A stretch of DNA of 64,000 nt from positions 6,174,954 to 6,238,953 of the forward strand of contig CM068315.1 of NCBI GenBank assembly GCA_034766995.1, given 5' to 3'. A program made the position numbers and the translations under genes. This DNA is from Acanthacorydalis orientalis (taxonomy: Eukaryota > Arthropoda > Insecta > Megaloptera > Corydalidae). Below are positions 1 to 13,195 of the stretch, piece by piece (the first letter of the stretch is position 1; every line of letters begins with the position of its first letter). The notes below the pieces were generated by a model, which saw only the letters and a program-made list of their open reading frames with translations, made no database searches and had not been told where the DNA came from.

Positions 1-682
1 CTCTTCTGAAAAAGACTTTATTTGCAAATATAACGTTATTGTATTGCATGTGTCACGAAAATAAAATGAAAAATGTTTAAAACAAGCGTGTCAGACTTGC
101 TTCTCATAGAGTCTCAAGAAAAACTAACTTGTAAGAAGTGTTCCAGATGTATACTAAAACAGTCTAGACAATATTAACCTGGAAATTATCAATTCGTACT
201 GTCATCTATTTTAACACAATTGTAATTATTCGGTTCGTTCCAACAATACCGAACGTATTATTATGTTTGGCGGCTTGAATATTTATTTTCTTAATTAAAT
301 GTATTTTATTTAATATACGACGTACCACTACCATTATAAATACATTTTTTTCAAGTTCGAATACGTGGCGATAATTCTTTATGTTTAATTAATAATAACG
401 TCTGTGTTCAACGACCTCAAGTTACATTCTTAACTACTCATTGTGTGTGTGTTGTTTTTTAAGAGAAAGCAGCAGTCTTTGTCATGGTTTGATGACATTA
501 TTATAGTCTACGAAACGATTGAAGATGTCACCTTTTTGTACGCTGATGGACGGCAGTGATTTATGCTTAATTGTTTTGATTGATATCGATCAAACGATGG
601 TAATTGGGACATTGAATTTAGGACAAATAGTTCTCTTTTGCGTGGGAACATTGATTATTGACAATTAAATTAACACACGCAC

Positions 683-720
<38 letters not shown>

Positions 721-791
721 TAATTTATCATGGATAAACACACATATTCACCCAAAAACACACAAGCATATGTGTATATATATATGTATTA

Positions 792-857
<66 letters not shown>

Positions 858-1204
858 GTATAGAGAGAGAGAGACTTAAATAAATTTGCAGTAATTTTCT
901 AATCATTATTTGCTATAACAAGCTGTTAGTTGCTTATGCTGTAATACCATTGTTTCCAAAGTACATTTTTTTCATAATATAAACCACTATAATTTTATGA
1001 AATTTTTTTTCAAACATATTTATATATTGAAAATAATAATTCATTTTTATAACATCTGATAAATATTACTAGATAAAGAATTCAATAAAGTATGATATCG
1101 TTTTTAATTCGTATAATAAATTTATTTTTTGACAGTTTAATTTTAAAACAAGTCAACATTTATGAGCTCTTAAAAAGTTGTACACGTTTTGAAATGGAAT
1201 GAAA

Positions 1205-1257
<53 letters not shown>

Positions 1258-1816
1258 ATGTATGTTTATATATATTCAAACTGTTATTCACTGAAAAAAA
1301 AAGAAAACAAGCCATATAGTTCATTTCAAGCTCTAATGCCTTTTTTAAATACTATTTTCTTTATCGTTAGTTTTTTTGCTATTTGTAAAATCTTTTGTTT
1401 CACTAATTAAATTGTATTCACATTGGATAGTTATCAAATGAGTTGACTAGACAAATTAGAAATATTCTTTTTTTATTGTTTCTTAACTAAGCCATGTACG
1501 TATTTTTTCATATTTCACAAACTATCAGGTTTGAAATGCGTCTTTAATGTGAAACCTGTAGTTCTCCTTCATAAATGCTTATTACCACGCGCCAATAATT
1601 GTGCGTGTGTGTTTGTTTATCTAGATAATAATACACAAAGTACTAACAGAAATTGTTAATGAAAGTAACATGAGATAAATTAATCGTCGATGGACAGTGA
1701 GTCTCTATAATGGTTTGATTTCTTTTAATTTCAAATATATTTAGTTGTAAATAGTATCAAATTAATAATTTTTATTAAATTATGTAATAATTATCTTTCA
1801 TATATATATATATATA
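1..1816. other. Non-coding AT-rich flank
   Basis: No reading frame with coding character is visible on either strand. The stretch holds two (TA)n runs (about 684-717 and 772-852), a third at about 1207-1248 followed by GTAT repeats, and otherwise unique AT-rich DNA. The short open frames here are translated dinucleotide repeat. Confidence 0.7.
772..874. repeat. (TA)n microsatellite with GA tail
   Basis: Imperfect then pure TA repeat of roughly 70 bases, ending in TACATATGTA and a short (GA)n run. It is one of more than forty such tracts in the window. Confidence 0.95.
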
Positions 1817-1925
1817 GGGTGATTCCATTTAAGCTTCCACGTGAAAGTATTAAGAAAATCACAAAAATTAAAAAATAACATGATTTTTTTAATACTTTCA
1901 CGTGGAAACCTAAATTGAATCACCC
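1817..1925. mobile_element. Palindromic MITE, copy 1
   Basis: A 109-bp element that is essentially one long hairpin. The left arm begins GGGTGATTCCATTTAAGC and the right arm ends with its near-complement, TTGAATCACCC. The core motif TTCCACGTGAAAGTATTAA occurs in both arms. TA dinucleotides flank both ends (1815-1816, 1926-1927), as in a TA target duplication. Four relatives occur in the window (5850, 31623, 35452, 46596). There is no coding capacity. TA target sites and the hairpin form fit a Tc1/mariner-mobilised MITE, but the autonomous partner is unknown. Confidence 0.88.
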
Positions 1926-2007
1926 TATATAAATATATACAAGGTAATTATTATATAATTTAATAAAAAATTACACGATAGTTAATCACCCTATCTCTCT
2001 ACTATCT

Positions 2008-2010
2008 ATT

Positions 2011-2072
<62 letters not shown>
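2008..2072. repeat. (TC)n(TA)n compound microsatellite
   Basis: A TC run of about 24 bases passes directly into a TA run of about 40 bases. The tract abuts the 3' edge of the minus-strand mariner remnant. Confidence 0.95.
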
Positions 2073-2076
<4 letters not shown>

Positions 2077-2960
2077 ATTCACCATAATACCATCCTCTCA
2101 GAATTTTTTTATCTTTTTCGGCAGAAAGTCTCGAAACATGTATTTCACGGGCCTCTAAAGAATCAAAAATTTTCTCATTAAGGGAATTTTGCAAAGAACG
2201 AAATAAGTGGAAATCTGATTGTACTAGGTCCGGTAAATATGGTGGATGAATAAAAACATCCCAATTCAGCTCTCTCAGTTTTTGTCAAGTCTGTAAAGAT
2301 ATATATGGCCTCGCGTTATCTCTGTGGAAAACTACTCCTTTCCTATTGACAAATTCTGGTCGTTTTTCCTTAATGTTCCTCTTCAGTCTCTTCTATTATG
2401 TACAATATTCATCAGAATTAATGATTTGATTAATTGGCAGGAAGTGATAAAACGGTACCCCTTTCCAATCTCACCATACACATAACATGACTTTTGGAGT
2501 GTAAACTGGCTTTGGGAGAGAAGACCGTCTTTGGAATTTTCTAACGAGGTTGATCCTCGTTTAGTCTAATATCTTTTTCGTGGCATATTATTATAGACAG
2601 TTCATTTTTCATTCCCAGTAACAATCCGCTTCAAAAATAGTCTATTCTGATTGCATTTTAGCAATGAATCACAAACCGAAATTCGATCGACTAAATTTCA
2701 TTCGCTTAAACTGCGATGAACCCAAATATCATATCTAGAAAACATACCAAGTTCATGCTAATGGTTCTCAACGTTCAATAATTTAGTTATCATTGCTATG
2801 TGAGTTTTTTTGATAGTTTTTCCACATTTTCCACGAATCAGGCTTCGCATTCATACACTGACAACACACAATATGAGGACAGAGTTTGGTTTCAGTGAAA
2901 ATCCATCTCAGGGGGATAATCAAACATACGAACACACTAACACGATTCACACTTCCTTAA
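2073..2960 (-). pseudogene. Mariner-type transposase remnant
   Basis: The reverse strand reads as a decayed mariner (D,D34D) transposase. In N-to-C order I can follow an N-terminal HTH-region segment with DRISVCDSLL, then IVTGNEKW, a CYVYGEIGKGYRF segment matching the family's WWDWKG region, RPEFVNRKGVVFHRDNARP, HPPYLPDL, and the C-terminal RGWYYG. The second (HRDN) and third (PDL) catalytic Asp are present. The first is Asn (GNEKW instead of GDEKW), and in-frame stops and frameshifts interrupt the chain, so it cannot be active. The longest intact piece is the C-terminal 62 codons (2006-2194). Terminal repeats were not identified, so the ends are approximate. Confidence 0.85.
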
Positions 2961-3463
2961 AGTTCATGGGAAAAAAATATTCGTTGTAGTTGTTATGATA
3001 TCATGATTTTTTGTGAAAATTTCGTATAACTTCGGGTGTGATCGTTAAAAATGATTTATCACATAATCTCTACACTTTTTTTATCGATTTTTGAAATTGT
3101 ACTGAATATTTTTTTATATATAGATAGATACATTAATTATTTGTTGAGTTCATTAACTTTATAAAAATTCCAAACAGATATAAACAAGCTACTGAAATTA
3201 TAATGTTAGTTTTGCAATTATAAAAATACGATTTCATATCATTTGGCAATAGCAGCTGATTGGCATTCACTTCACACTTATACCAGCATACAAACCATAT
3301 ACAAAATATGGTGACAACAATGAATTTATATAAGAGTAGCTGTGTCTCACTCGTTTGTTAAATCAATAATAACAAATTGTTGTAAATATTTTTAGTTTTC
3401 ATTTTAGAATGATTGACACATTTTTAATTTATTCTTAGTCACAAGAACACAATATAAACACAA

Positions 3464-3532
<69 letters not shown>

Positions 3533-4984
3533 GTTCTTTCTTATAGAAGTGAAATGAGCGTTTTTAACGCTGAAATGATCAACGATTTCCAACAGTGCAG
3601 AGATCCATCCATATACATTAAAAACAATAATAAAACTAGTAACTCTACCATTACGAGTTACAATATTTATAAAAAAATGAATGTTACGAACGAAACTTCC
3701 TTCAAATTTCATAATTACTGAGAATTTTTAACAAAAATCAATATCTACTTTAGTATATATTAATCTTATATTTAATGAAATACAAAGTATTTCGTCAAAT
3801 ATATATTTCTTAACTTCAAAACATGTTTCTTAAGCACACACATGATGTACCCATTGATAGGAATGTGTATATATACATATAAATATATAAATATACACAC
3901 GTTTCCAGATACAATCAATGTAGGCAAATGTAAAAATAGAAAATGACAGTCATGAGTTATATATTTGAAAATTGAGTTGCAATATAGTAAAAAAAATAGT
4001 ACACGATTATAATAAATTTATTACAATAAGAAAACTAATTCATTTAAAACGAAAGTAATTGATTTTCAATCAGACATTATAAAATTAACAATATTTCAGA
4101 AAGTATATATTTTGAAATAAAAATAAAAAATGATTTAGAGTAAGATGAAAGAAAGAATAAAACATGGCATTACAAACTGTATAACAATAGCTAGCTAACA
4201 ACTGGCTACTAATTGTATGTCGTCAATTAGAATCTCTTTTTATTTTGTTTAACATTATTTCTCTGTGATTAAGAAGACAATAATTTCGTTGTTAGAAATA
4301 GCTTAATGAATGTTCATTTTAATTAGTTGTTAAGTAATATAAAATATAAGAACTATCGAAGTTACATTGAAAGTTTGAAATTAATTATTTTTTAATAAAT
4401 AACAGTACATTTATAGTTTCTCTCTTTCTCTCTCTCTCTTTCTATATATATATAGAGAGAGAGAAAGAGATATTAAATGTAAATATTTTCTAAATATAAG
4501 TAAAAAAAAGTTCAATTAACAATGTATCAGATTTTATAACAGAACAACACTGATCCTCTTTTTTGAAGAAACCCTTGTTTCTTAATTATATTTTCCCTCA
4601 ATTGGACTTTGATTCTTAAGAATTTCCATTTTTACCTGTCTGTTTTTTACCAGTCCATTAATTTTTTAAAAATGTAAATTAATAGATTTTTTTACGTTAC
4701 TAGTCGTAAAGCTTTTTATGATCAAATATCTCCTATAAAAAATGAATTATGTTTGTCTATAAAATGTAATTTTATGTGAATTATATATATATATATATGA
4801 CTTTAGTAACAAATATCATTCTTTAAAAACATGGTTTCATCTAAAATATAATTTATTGAATTTTGAAATAAATTTATAAATAATAATACACAAAATGAAC
4901 TCTTTCAATCATGTAATAAAAAATAGAAATATACAATTGTCACATTAAAGTTAATAAAAAATGTTTTTCTACTATTTTATTGTT
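2961..4984. other. Non-coding AT-rich stretch
   Basis: No gene recognised. It contains a (CA)n(TA)n compound microsatellite (about 3459-3528), a small TC/TA/GA inverted tract at about 4418-4470 and otherwise plain AT-rich sequence. A minus-strand open frame at 3404-3712 runs through the repeat and has no recognisable domain. Confidence 0.6.
3459..3528. repeat. (CA)n(TA)n compound microsatellite
   Basis: A CA run of about 25 bases is followed by about 45 bases of TA. Confidence 0.95.
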
Positions 4985-5362
4985 GTCTTCTTCTTCTTTT
5001 TAGATGTCACAACAGCCCACATCGAACCATGGCCTCCTCAACTGTCTGCCTCCAGACATCCCTCTGTCTGGCAGTCCTTAAATCCATCCTGTATCCGAAG
5101 CTTATTGACGTTTCATAACGTTTGTTGTTTTACAAGTTAGGGTTGTTAACTTCAAGTCCAGCTCCCATTTTGAATGATCCATTCTCCTGGTCTTGCTAGC
5201 CATGACCCCTCTCGCCATCGAGGTTACCCGATTTTGAGTGAAGTTACTCAAGTTACCAGATTTAACCACTTGAAGGTGAGTCGAAATTGGGTAAAATAGA
5301 TTATGTAACATTACCTGTAGTCGATGTCGTGTGGTACGCAATCACTACCCCATTTTAACCCC
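4985..5362 (-). mobile_element. LINE-derived short retroelement (SINE-like), copy 1
   Basis: A 378-bp insertion bounded by the direct repeat TTTATTGTT (4976-4984 and 5363-5371), a 9-bp target duplication. In minus orientation the 3' end is a (GAA)n tail, preceded by the same 3' sequence as the LINE fragment at 11478 (complement of CAGACATCCCTCTG). The 5' part is a separate block shared with the copy at 31717. The 3' block matches a LINE terminus and the 5' block resembles a LINE leader. This suggests an internally deleted or chimeric parasite mobilised by the LINE machinery. The minus-strand frame at 5102-5341 shares the word GNLSN.TQ.RVT with the other copy. Coding function is doubtful. Confidence 0.8.
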
Positions 5363-5849
5363 TTTATTGTTTTCTACTATACGTTACTTTTCTATCAGAA
5401 ATATCTGATAATTCAAAAAGTGTTTCGTAGTTCCCTTTTTTCATTGTTTTGTCAAAAAATCTAGTTCATATTAATTTCAAAATTAAATACTTAAATTAAT
5501 TAATTTGCTAATCTTGTTTTAATTTTAAAGTAAAATTATTCACTTGTTTACATGATGTACTTTATATCATTCCAGTTGTTTTAAATAATTTTTTGTACAT
5601 TTAAAAAATCAAAATTTATTTTTAAAATCAACTTTCTTCTAAGTTAAACATTAGAAACGATTAAAAAGAAATCACTGCACATGATGACAATGACGTTACG
5701 ATAATTAACCGATCATTATTATTATTAATTAAGTTTTCTACTATCATTTTTATATCTTTATAATTTAAAAATAATAATATTTTTTTTTTGATATTTTATA
5801 CATTGCTATTTTTGTATTTGAATTCTAAACTTAATATTAGTCGTATATA
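5363..5849. other. Non-coding stretch
   Basis: AT-rich with no gene, repeat family or RNA recognised. Confidence 0.6.
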
Positions 5850-5972
5850 AGTGATTCAGTTTAGGCTTCCACGTGAAAGTGTTAAAAAAATGCAAAAATT
5901 ACAAAATAATATGATTTTTTTAATTTTTGCGATTGTTTTAATACTTTTATATGGAAAACTAAATTGAATCAT

Positions 5973-5974
<2 letters not shown>
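5850..5974. mobile_element. Palindromic MITE, copy 2
   Basis: Same family as 1817-1925. The left end GTGATTCAGTTTAGGCTTCC and right end AAATTGAATCATCC form inverted arms around an A/T-rich centre, with TATA on both sides. It is more diverged than copy 1. It lies about 600 bp upstream of the gene 1 start and directly abuts a (TA)n tract. Confidence 0.85.
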
Positions 5975-6023
<49 letters not shown>

Positions 6024-6065
6024 AATGTTGATAAAAATTCATCTGTAAACTATTCATATTTAATT

Positions 6066-6128
<63 letters not shown>

Positions 6129-6132
6129 GTAT
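5975..6132. repeat. Two (TA)n tracts plus (GTAT)n
   Basis: TA runs at about 5975-6017 and 6068-6116, the second continuing into GTAT repeats. They lie 450-600 bp upstream of the gene 1 start codon. Confidence 0.95.
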
Positions 6133-6439
6133 ATGAGAATATGTATGTATGCATGCAGTACCATTGGATCAAAAATAACTTCATCTTTCATTTTTGCTCA
6201 TCTTAATCTACATTCTCTTCAAAAAGCATACATTGAAAAGAAACCGCTATTCGATCACAGACAATTAACCCGTTATTTCATCTTTATTTTGTATCTCGTA
6301 CACATCAAATCATTACTGCCGTATCAGTTTTACTCGCTCCCTACCATTATACTCCACAACAAACACATTAAAATATATGATTTGACCCAGTGCAGCAAAG
6401 TAAAAGGTACACGGTGTTATGTACACACAACGTTAAACG

Positions 6440-6590
6440 AACTACTATTGTCCGTCATTCAGTCCGCAACAGTCGGACAGAGCATTCACGTCAAGTCCCA
6501 TCTAAAGATATTAATTATAAGCGCGACGTAGCAGCCGTTGTTTGATATTTTTTTCTTTCTGAAACAACATATTGTTCAGAGATTTCAACG
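6440..6590 (+). promoter_or_regulatory. Probable promoter / 5' UTR of gene 1
   Basis: The sequence between about 6230 and 6590 is less AT-biased than its surroundings and has several CG dinucleotides, as expected near an insect promoter. An arthropod-type initiator match, TCAGT, sits at 6459-6463 with no TATA box at the usual distance upstream. Transcription start at 6461 is only a guess from that motif. The ATG at 6591 is preceded by TTCAACG. Confidence 0.35.
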
Positions 6591-6686
6591 ATGGAGAAGG
6601 AACCACAACCGGATTCGTTGTCGACTGTCACCGTTAAGGAATATCCAAATTCTGAAATGCATTACGCAGCATCTGAAGCACCACCT
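6591..6686 (+). CDS. Gene 1 exon 1: N-terminus of single-pass membrane protein
   Basis: Encodes residues 1-32 (MEKEPQPDSLSTVTVKEY...), a short hydrophilic tail predicted to face the cytoplasm. The exon ends in phase 0 at a strong donor (GTAAGT at 6687). The start is the first ATG in the frame. The exon is accepted because its donor, the acceptor at 37817 and the downstream exons join in frame to a continuous 511-residue protein whose first hydrophobic segment is in exon 2. No database family is recognised. The 31-kb first intron could also hide alternative first exons. Confidence 0.72.
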
Positions 6687-7635
6687 GTAAGTATTTCTTG
6701 ACATTATTTTTTAATGTGTAATTATATGTATATATATATATATATATAGAAAAAGAGAAAGAGAGGGAGATTTAGATAGAAAGATATTTTCGTGTATGTG
6801 TAATTTATCTAAATATCTGAACCTTGTAACACAACTAAACTTTGAATTTGAATTAAATATACTCTCTAATCACACTTACATGTTAACATTACACCTTTCA
6901 AATACTATAGTTATATATGTATATATATATATATTTCAAATTCGCCTTAAAATGTCAGTTCCGTTTATTAGTAACAAAATGAAATCAATCATTTATACAT
7001 ACACATAATTCCATCTAATTAAATTTTTTTTTAAATTCACAATATGAATAATTAAAACCGTGCTCAATAAAGAAACACAACATTTAGTTCTTTGAGTATT
7101 TACTAGAAGATAATGGAGTAAATTTTAAACTCTTGTGTTACATTTTGTTTTAATTATTAATATTGTGCATTTTTAAAAAAAAAACGATTCAAGAAAATAT
7201 GTTTTATATATAAATAATTTCCATTGGTTCATTTCACTATTTAACAATCTAATAGATATTTGAAAATTATTAAACATGAAAATCAACTCTGAAATTAATA
7301 TTGAATGTATTTTTTTACAATACAGTAATATATATTTGTGTGTACATGAATATGAGTATCTTTATTATTAAACAATAACATTGAGTCATAAAAAATAAAA
7401 ACACATTTTCGATAACGGCAATCACGAATCGCTATTTATTTGATTTATTTATTTATTTGAAGCAATAGCATTATCTTCAAGAAATGAAATTAGAAAAATA
7501 TATTAATTTTTATTCTTTAAAAATTTCTAGATTGTGTTCAAAAATCAGTATTACCTTTTTTCAGTTTTCAGTTTTTATTTATAATAATAATTGTGTACAC
7601 ATCTGCCAAAAACATCAAACTCGCTGACAGTAGTT

Positions 7636-7652
<17 letters not shown>

Positions 7653-7697
<45 letters not shown>

Positions 7698-7969
7698 AAT
7701 ATATATATATATATATATGTGTATATATATATATTAAAATAATAATAAAAGCTTATTCACGTCTAGTGTGGCTCGAATGACTGATTCTATCACTGAATTA
7801 TTAAATGATTAAGAATTAGAAAATTTGCTAATTACTTATTAATTAAGTAAAAAATAATACTGTTTTAGTGAAAACTATTAGTAAATTATACTTAGCGGTA
7901 GACGAGGAAAACATTCGATTAAATTTAATGAAAGAAATACTATTAACTTCATTGAATGATTAATAATTA

Positions 7970-8034
<65 letters not shown>

Positions 8035-8065
8035 TTGTATATATTTAAATATATATATATATATA
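7653..8065. repeat. Cluster of long (TA)n tracts
   Basis: Two long TA blocks (about 7628-7733 and 7971-8065) with scattered AAATAT interruptions, about 240 bp apart. Confidence 0.93.
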
Positions 8066-9157
8066 TTTGTAAGTGTCTAGAAACTAGTTAAGTCACATAT
8101 AAATTCTAAGGAATTTATATGTGACACCCAAAAATGTATTTTTTTTCATATTATACAAATACATTTTCAAAAAGTGTAGAATTTCCCTGGTGCAGTTTTA
8201 ATTTCAATAATGATATTCAGATAGTAAGTTTATTTATTTTTATCGATAATTATATTTAATAATATTAATAATTCCATTATATGCATTAATTTAATTTTTA
8301 ATTAATGATAAAAAATGTCTTTTAACGTTTTATTGACATTTTTCTATATTATTCTTGAAATGAAATGAAATTTTTTTTTATAGTTTACTTAGGTTCTATT
8401 TTACATTTCTTATATTTGGTGTTTCTGTGCTTTTCTCTCTCTTTCTCTATATATATATATATATCGTCTAATAATTTCTCTAGAAATTTTCTAATTTGAA
8501 CGATATAATGCTTCTCTCTCCCATATATTTATGCCTCTACATATCATATGTTATAGTGTCACTTAAGTATTTTAATTGACATGAAATACTCTGATGTTTT
8601 TAACTCACTTGTTCATTAGTATCTTCTTAGAACATTTATATTTCTGAACGTCCAGTTAATAATATATATTGTACAATTATTTTCTTTTCTTCTTAAAATA
8701 TTTTCTTTCTTCACTTTCCACTATTGTTATTATGTCTGTAATAATTGTTTTTGCCATATCAATTATAAACTTCTTGTACCTAGTTTTGTGTTCTTCATAA
8801 CATGCATGTTTCTATGATTTTCTATGTTTTTAATGTTTATGTATGTGTGAAGAAACCGATCTGTAATATGTCTTCAATTTGAATTGACTACGAAATATAA
8901 GATGTTTTGTTTACAAAATAGTTATTTAAAATGATTGAGGAACTCTATTCGTGGCAACAAAGTTATTTTTAAATAAAGAATATATAAATATTTGATGAGC
9001 ATGTGTAGAATTAACGAACCTTGAATACAATAATATTTACCAAAGAAACAAAATTAAGATTAGTCATTATTTATCATGTGATTATACAAATCATTGTCTT
9101 TCTAAGAATTAATCGGTTAAGTTTAATATTCTTTTCGGTGAGAATACATAAGACACT

Positions 9158-9204
<47 letters not shown>

Positions 9205-10905
9205 TGATAAATGCATATATTATAATAAAATACTTATTTTATTAAATATTGATTAACAAATAATTTATTCCAATTCAAATATTTCCTAATGATTTCACGT
9301 TTCTCTAACCGTATGTCATTGTTCTCTATTATTATTTTAACTTAAGTGTTTTTCTTAAATATACTTATAATATATTATTTATTAAATATTCCTTAACATT
9401 CACTATTTGTACAAAAAAATATTTTAAAAAAATTTCAAAACGAACAACTTATACTCTAAGTACTGTTTATATATTTTTTATTTTAAATTAAAGTATGTAA
9501 TTATTAAAAGTATTTCACATAGATACGTTTCATCAGTCTCGAACATCAGTCATTAATACATGTCAAGTATCTTTTATTGCACATAATTCTAGTTTTTGTT
9601 AGATTTGTTTTATTGTTGAATGGAAACAAATCAGTTACAATTTCAGCACATTTCACTTTACTTTGAAAGTCAATTCGTCACACTTTTTAAGCAATTTTAA
9701 GAAATATACGACAAAAGACAAGAATATTGGTCACAGTTGTTATTTCCCAATAATACATATATATATATATATAATTATTTCATTTTTCTATTCGTGATTA
9801 TTATCTTTAAATACATTAATGTTTTCTTTTTCCGTTCTGGTGTTTTTTTTTTCATAATTTAAACTCTGATAAGTGGTAATCTTTATGTAGGTAATATAAA
9901 AACCATTATTATAAATTGTTTGTGATACGTATCTCCGCTTTTAGTGTTTTATAATAATTTATAAAAAATATAACAAAAAAAAAGTATACTTTGTAACACA
10001 TAAATACTTCTTTTTAATATATATAATTACCTTACATGAAACCTAGTCTTAAAATTAAATCATGTATTTTAATTTAAACTGAATTAAATTAAAAATGTTT
10101 TCCGCGAAACGTTTTGTATCATTATTAATAGTTATTTATATTTTAATGGCATATAATATATATTTTCAATAATTTCATATCGTAGATAAGACGCATAATT
10201 TTTTTTTAAATTGCATTCTACAAATTACTTAGCAAGAAATAATAATAATAATATTCATTTTTGGCGAATTAAACAGCAAAATTCACTTTTCTTGCTGAGT
10301 ATTCAAAATAATAGAATAAATTTAAGTTCGAAATTATGATATTTTACAAGAAATTAACTTTATTATAAATTAAATAGCTAAGTCGAGAAAAAAGGAAACA
10401 TTTAAACGAATGTAATTCAAGAAACTAAATTATGGATAATATAGTACCTTCAGTTCAAACTTCTGTGTAGATTTTTAAGAAAACAATAATACATTTAACT
10501 TTTTAATTTTCGGTACTTAAGGCAATTTAAATAAAAAATAAAATATTGAAAAGATTTATGAATCATTTCTGTGTAAAAACAGAAATCTTTTTAAAAAATA
10601 TAAGAATTATCAGAAATGAAGCAGTCGAAACATTAAAAAAAATGGTTTTGTTTTGCACAAATGTCATATTAACGTTATATTTTTATTAATATTAGTTACA
10701 TATAAAAAATTACATTTTAATTTTGCTTTAAATAAACTGTTAATCATTATTACAGCACATATTTATCTTTATTGCCTGAAGCTATATCTGCTTCAGGCGT
10801 ATAATAATAGATACATACACGTATCTTTGGTTTTAAAATATAAATTTACTCTACATCTGTCAAATAACGATAATCATATAATACAAAAAATATAATATAA
10901 ACGTG

Positions 10906-10944
<39 letters not shown>

Positions 10945-11061
10945 ACATGCCTAGAAGAAAGACAGATCTACTTTCAGTATTATATAATAATTTTATAACT
11001 ATTCATTTTTTAATTTAGCTAACACTTTTTATAAATATTGTTATTCGCGCATAAATGTATA

Positions 11062-11108
<47 letters not shown>

Positions 11109-11477
11109 GTGTATGATTCATTATGAATAAATATTACATACTAACATTTTTGGAAAAAAACTGAATAATTAGTTTTTTGTTTCTAGCAATATATTTTTCT
11201 TAAAAAAATTCATAACAAATTCAATATTATGATAATATATTTTTTTAAAAAATCACTAAGGAAAAACTTCTAAAAAAGAACTTCATAAAGTGATTAAACT
11301 TCTTGTATTTATTCATTATTATATGGCTTTTGGTATAGTCTGAATCAAACATTAAATAACAATATAACCGAAAGAACCGAAAATAATTATTAATATTGAA
11401 ATGAGACACACTTATTAAAAATAAAATTAAATAAATGTAGAGAAATTTATCTCGATCTAATTAAGTTATAACAAAAT

Positions 11478-11740
11478 CTTCTTCGATTGTGCTACAACCC
11501 AAATCGAGCCTTGGGCTCCTCACTTTCTGCTTTCAGACATCCCTCTGCTTAGCAGTCCTTCTCCTGTTCCTTACTCCTAACAGTTCCACTCCATCCTTCT
11601 CTATATTGTCTATCCATCTGAGCTTTGGTTTGCCCACAGCTTTTCACACGCCTGGTTGTCCATATAAAGCCCTTTCTTGGTACTCTTGAGTCTGGCATCC
11701 GCTCAGTGTGAACTGCCCATCGCAGGGGGAGCATTTTTAT
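11478..11740 (-). mobile_element. 5'-truncated non-LTR retrotransposon 3' end
   Basis: The minus strand encodes the C-terminal end of a LINE reverse-transcriptase ORF. LRWAVHTERMPDSRVPRKG is followed, after a frame change, by KPKLRWIDNIEKDGVELLGV and RRTAKQRDVWKQKV. This is the typical end of RTE/craft-like endonuclease-RT polyproteins (GRP..RW.D...D...LG...W...A.DR..W). The tail ends in GAAGAAGAT. TTATAACAAAA on the left and TTATAAAAA on the right may be a degraded target duplication. The 3' block is shared with the short elements at 4985 and 31717. Clade assignment is by pattern only. Confidence 0.75.
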
Positions 11741-12043
11741 AAAAACCGATAGTTTTGGTTCCTTGTAGACTATATAACTCGAAGTTATAGCAAAATATGT
11801 TTACATCGTTAGACTTATTAAATAGAATAAACAGCTCAGAAGTATTTGCACAAAAAATTTTTTTCTTATTTTCTGAAGTGCAATATTGTAAGTATATTAA
11901 TAGATAATTTTGATAACAATATTTACGTACTCCATATACATACATATATATATATATTAAGGTATGCAGTACTTTGGACATAGCTTTTAGACCTTTCCGA
12001 AATTATTTATTTACATTATTTTTTATAAAAAAAATTCTTGAAC

Positions 12044-12077
<34 letters not shown>

Positions 12078-12543
12078 TATTGAATATATATATATATAAA
12101 CAAACTCGATTGAAATGAAACTAGTATTTTTTTCTAATTTTAATGAAAATACAATTACTATAATCTTTTATTTGTATCTATAATTTCTTATTTTTATACT
12201 ATGATCACTGTAAATATTTACACACATTAACATTGATTTTAATTGATTTCATTCGACTAAATTCTAAATTTGACTAAATTATTTTTCACATTACCTATAG
12301 AAAATAAAGTCTTTAAAATTACAATTAAACCGTTTATATTCGTCAAACAATTATTGAATATTCAATTACTACAAATGAACCTAGCATTCCATGGAAGTCT
12401 TTTTTAACTGAAAATTTTCGTTTAACTTGCTAATAAGTGCTAATAGAACCATAAATAATGTGTGTACTACCTTGAATTTTTGTTATTTTTATTTAATTAT
12501 TTTTACAGTTTGCTGAAAATAAAAGATTTATTTTACTCGTTAC

Positions 12544-12595
<52 letters not shown>

Positions 12596-13195
12596 ATGTA
12601 TGTGTGTGTGTGTATATATATATAATAATTTCCGAAACTTATATCACAAAGATATAAAACGTTTTGAAATAAGAATTTTTAATTTTCTATAAAGATCTTT
12701 AACTCTTAAAATAAAACTTCGGAACGCTTACATTTTTTTAACGAAATGGAATTTTTTTTAAATTAGATAAAGAATATGTTTTTCATATTAATATTTTGCA
12801 CTGATTACGACATAAGCTTGAATTAAACGTAGTTGCAGTTAATTCATTCATTTTATCATTTTTATAAATTTAAATTCATAAATATATAAAATCTACATTG
12901 TCTTTTATAATGTAACGAATTCTAGATAATAAACGCATTAAGAACTATAATAAATTGTCTGTTTTATATTCATTTTAAAGAGTAAAATGTACATGCTTAT
13001 ATTTCAAAAACGTGAACAGGTTTGGTTTTTATTTGTTCACGTTTTCAAGTTTCTATTGTGTATATATATATATATATATACATATACAACTGTTGATGTA
13101 GACTGAATTATTATTTTATAATTTTTGTTTCTTTGTATGTAAACTATTTTATGATTTACTAAATTCGAATGATTTTGAATAATAATCTTTTTTAA

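Noticed and set aside
5102..5341. Minus-strand frames in the two LINE-derived elements (also 31895-32128) as a conserved small protein
   Set aside because: Part of the translation is similar, but the frames diverge at the start and contain no known domain. Shared nucleotide ancestry of the repeat explains the similarity.
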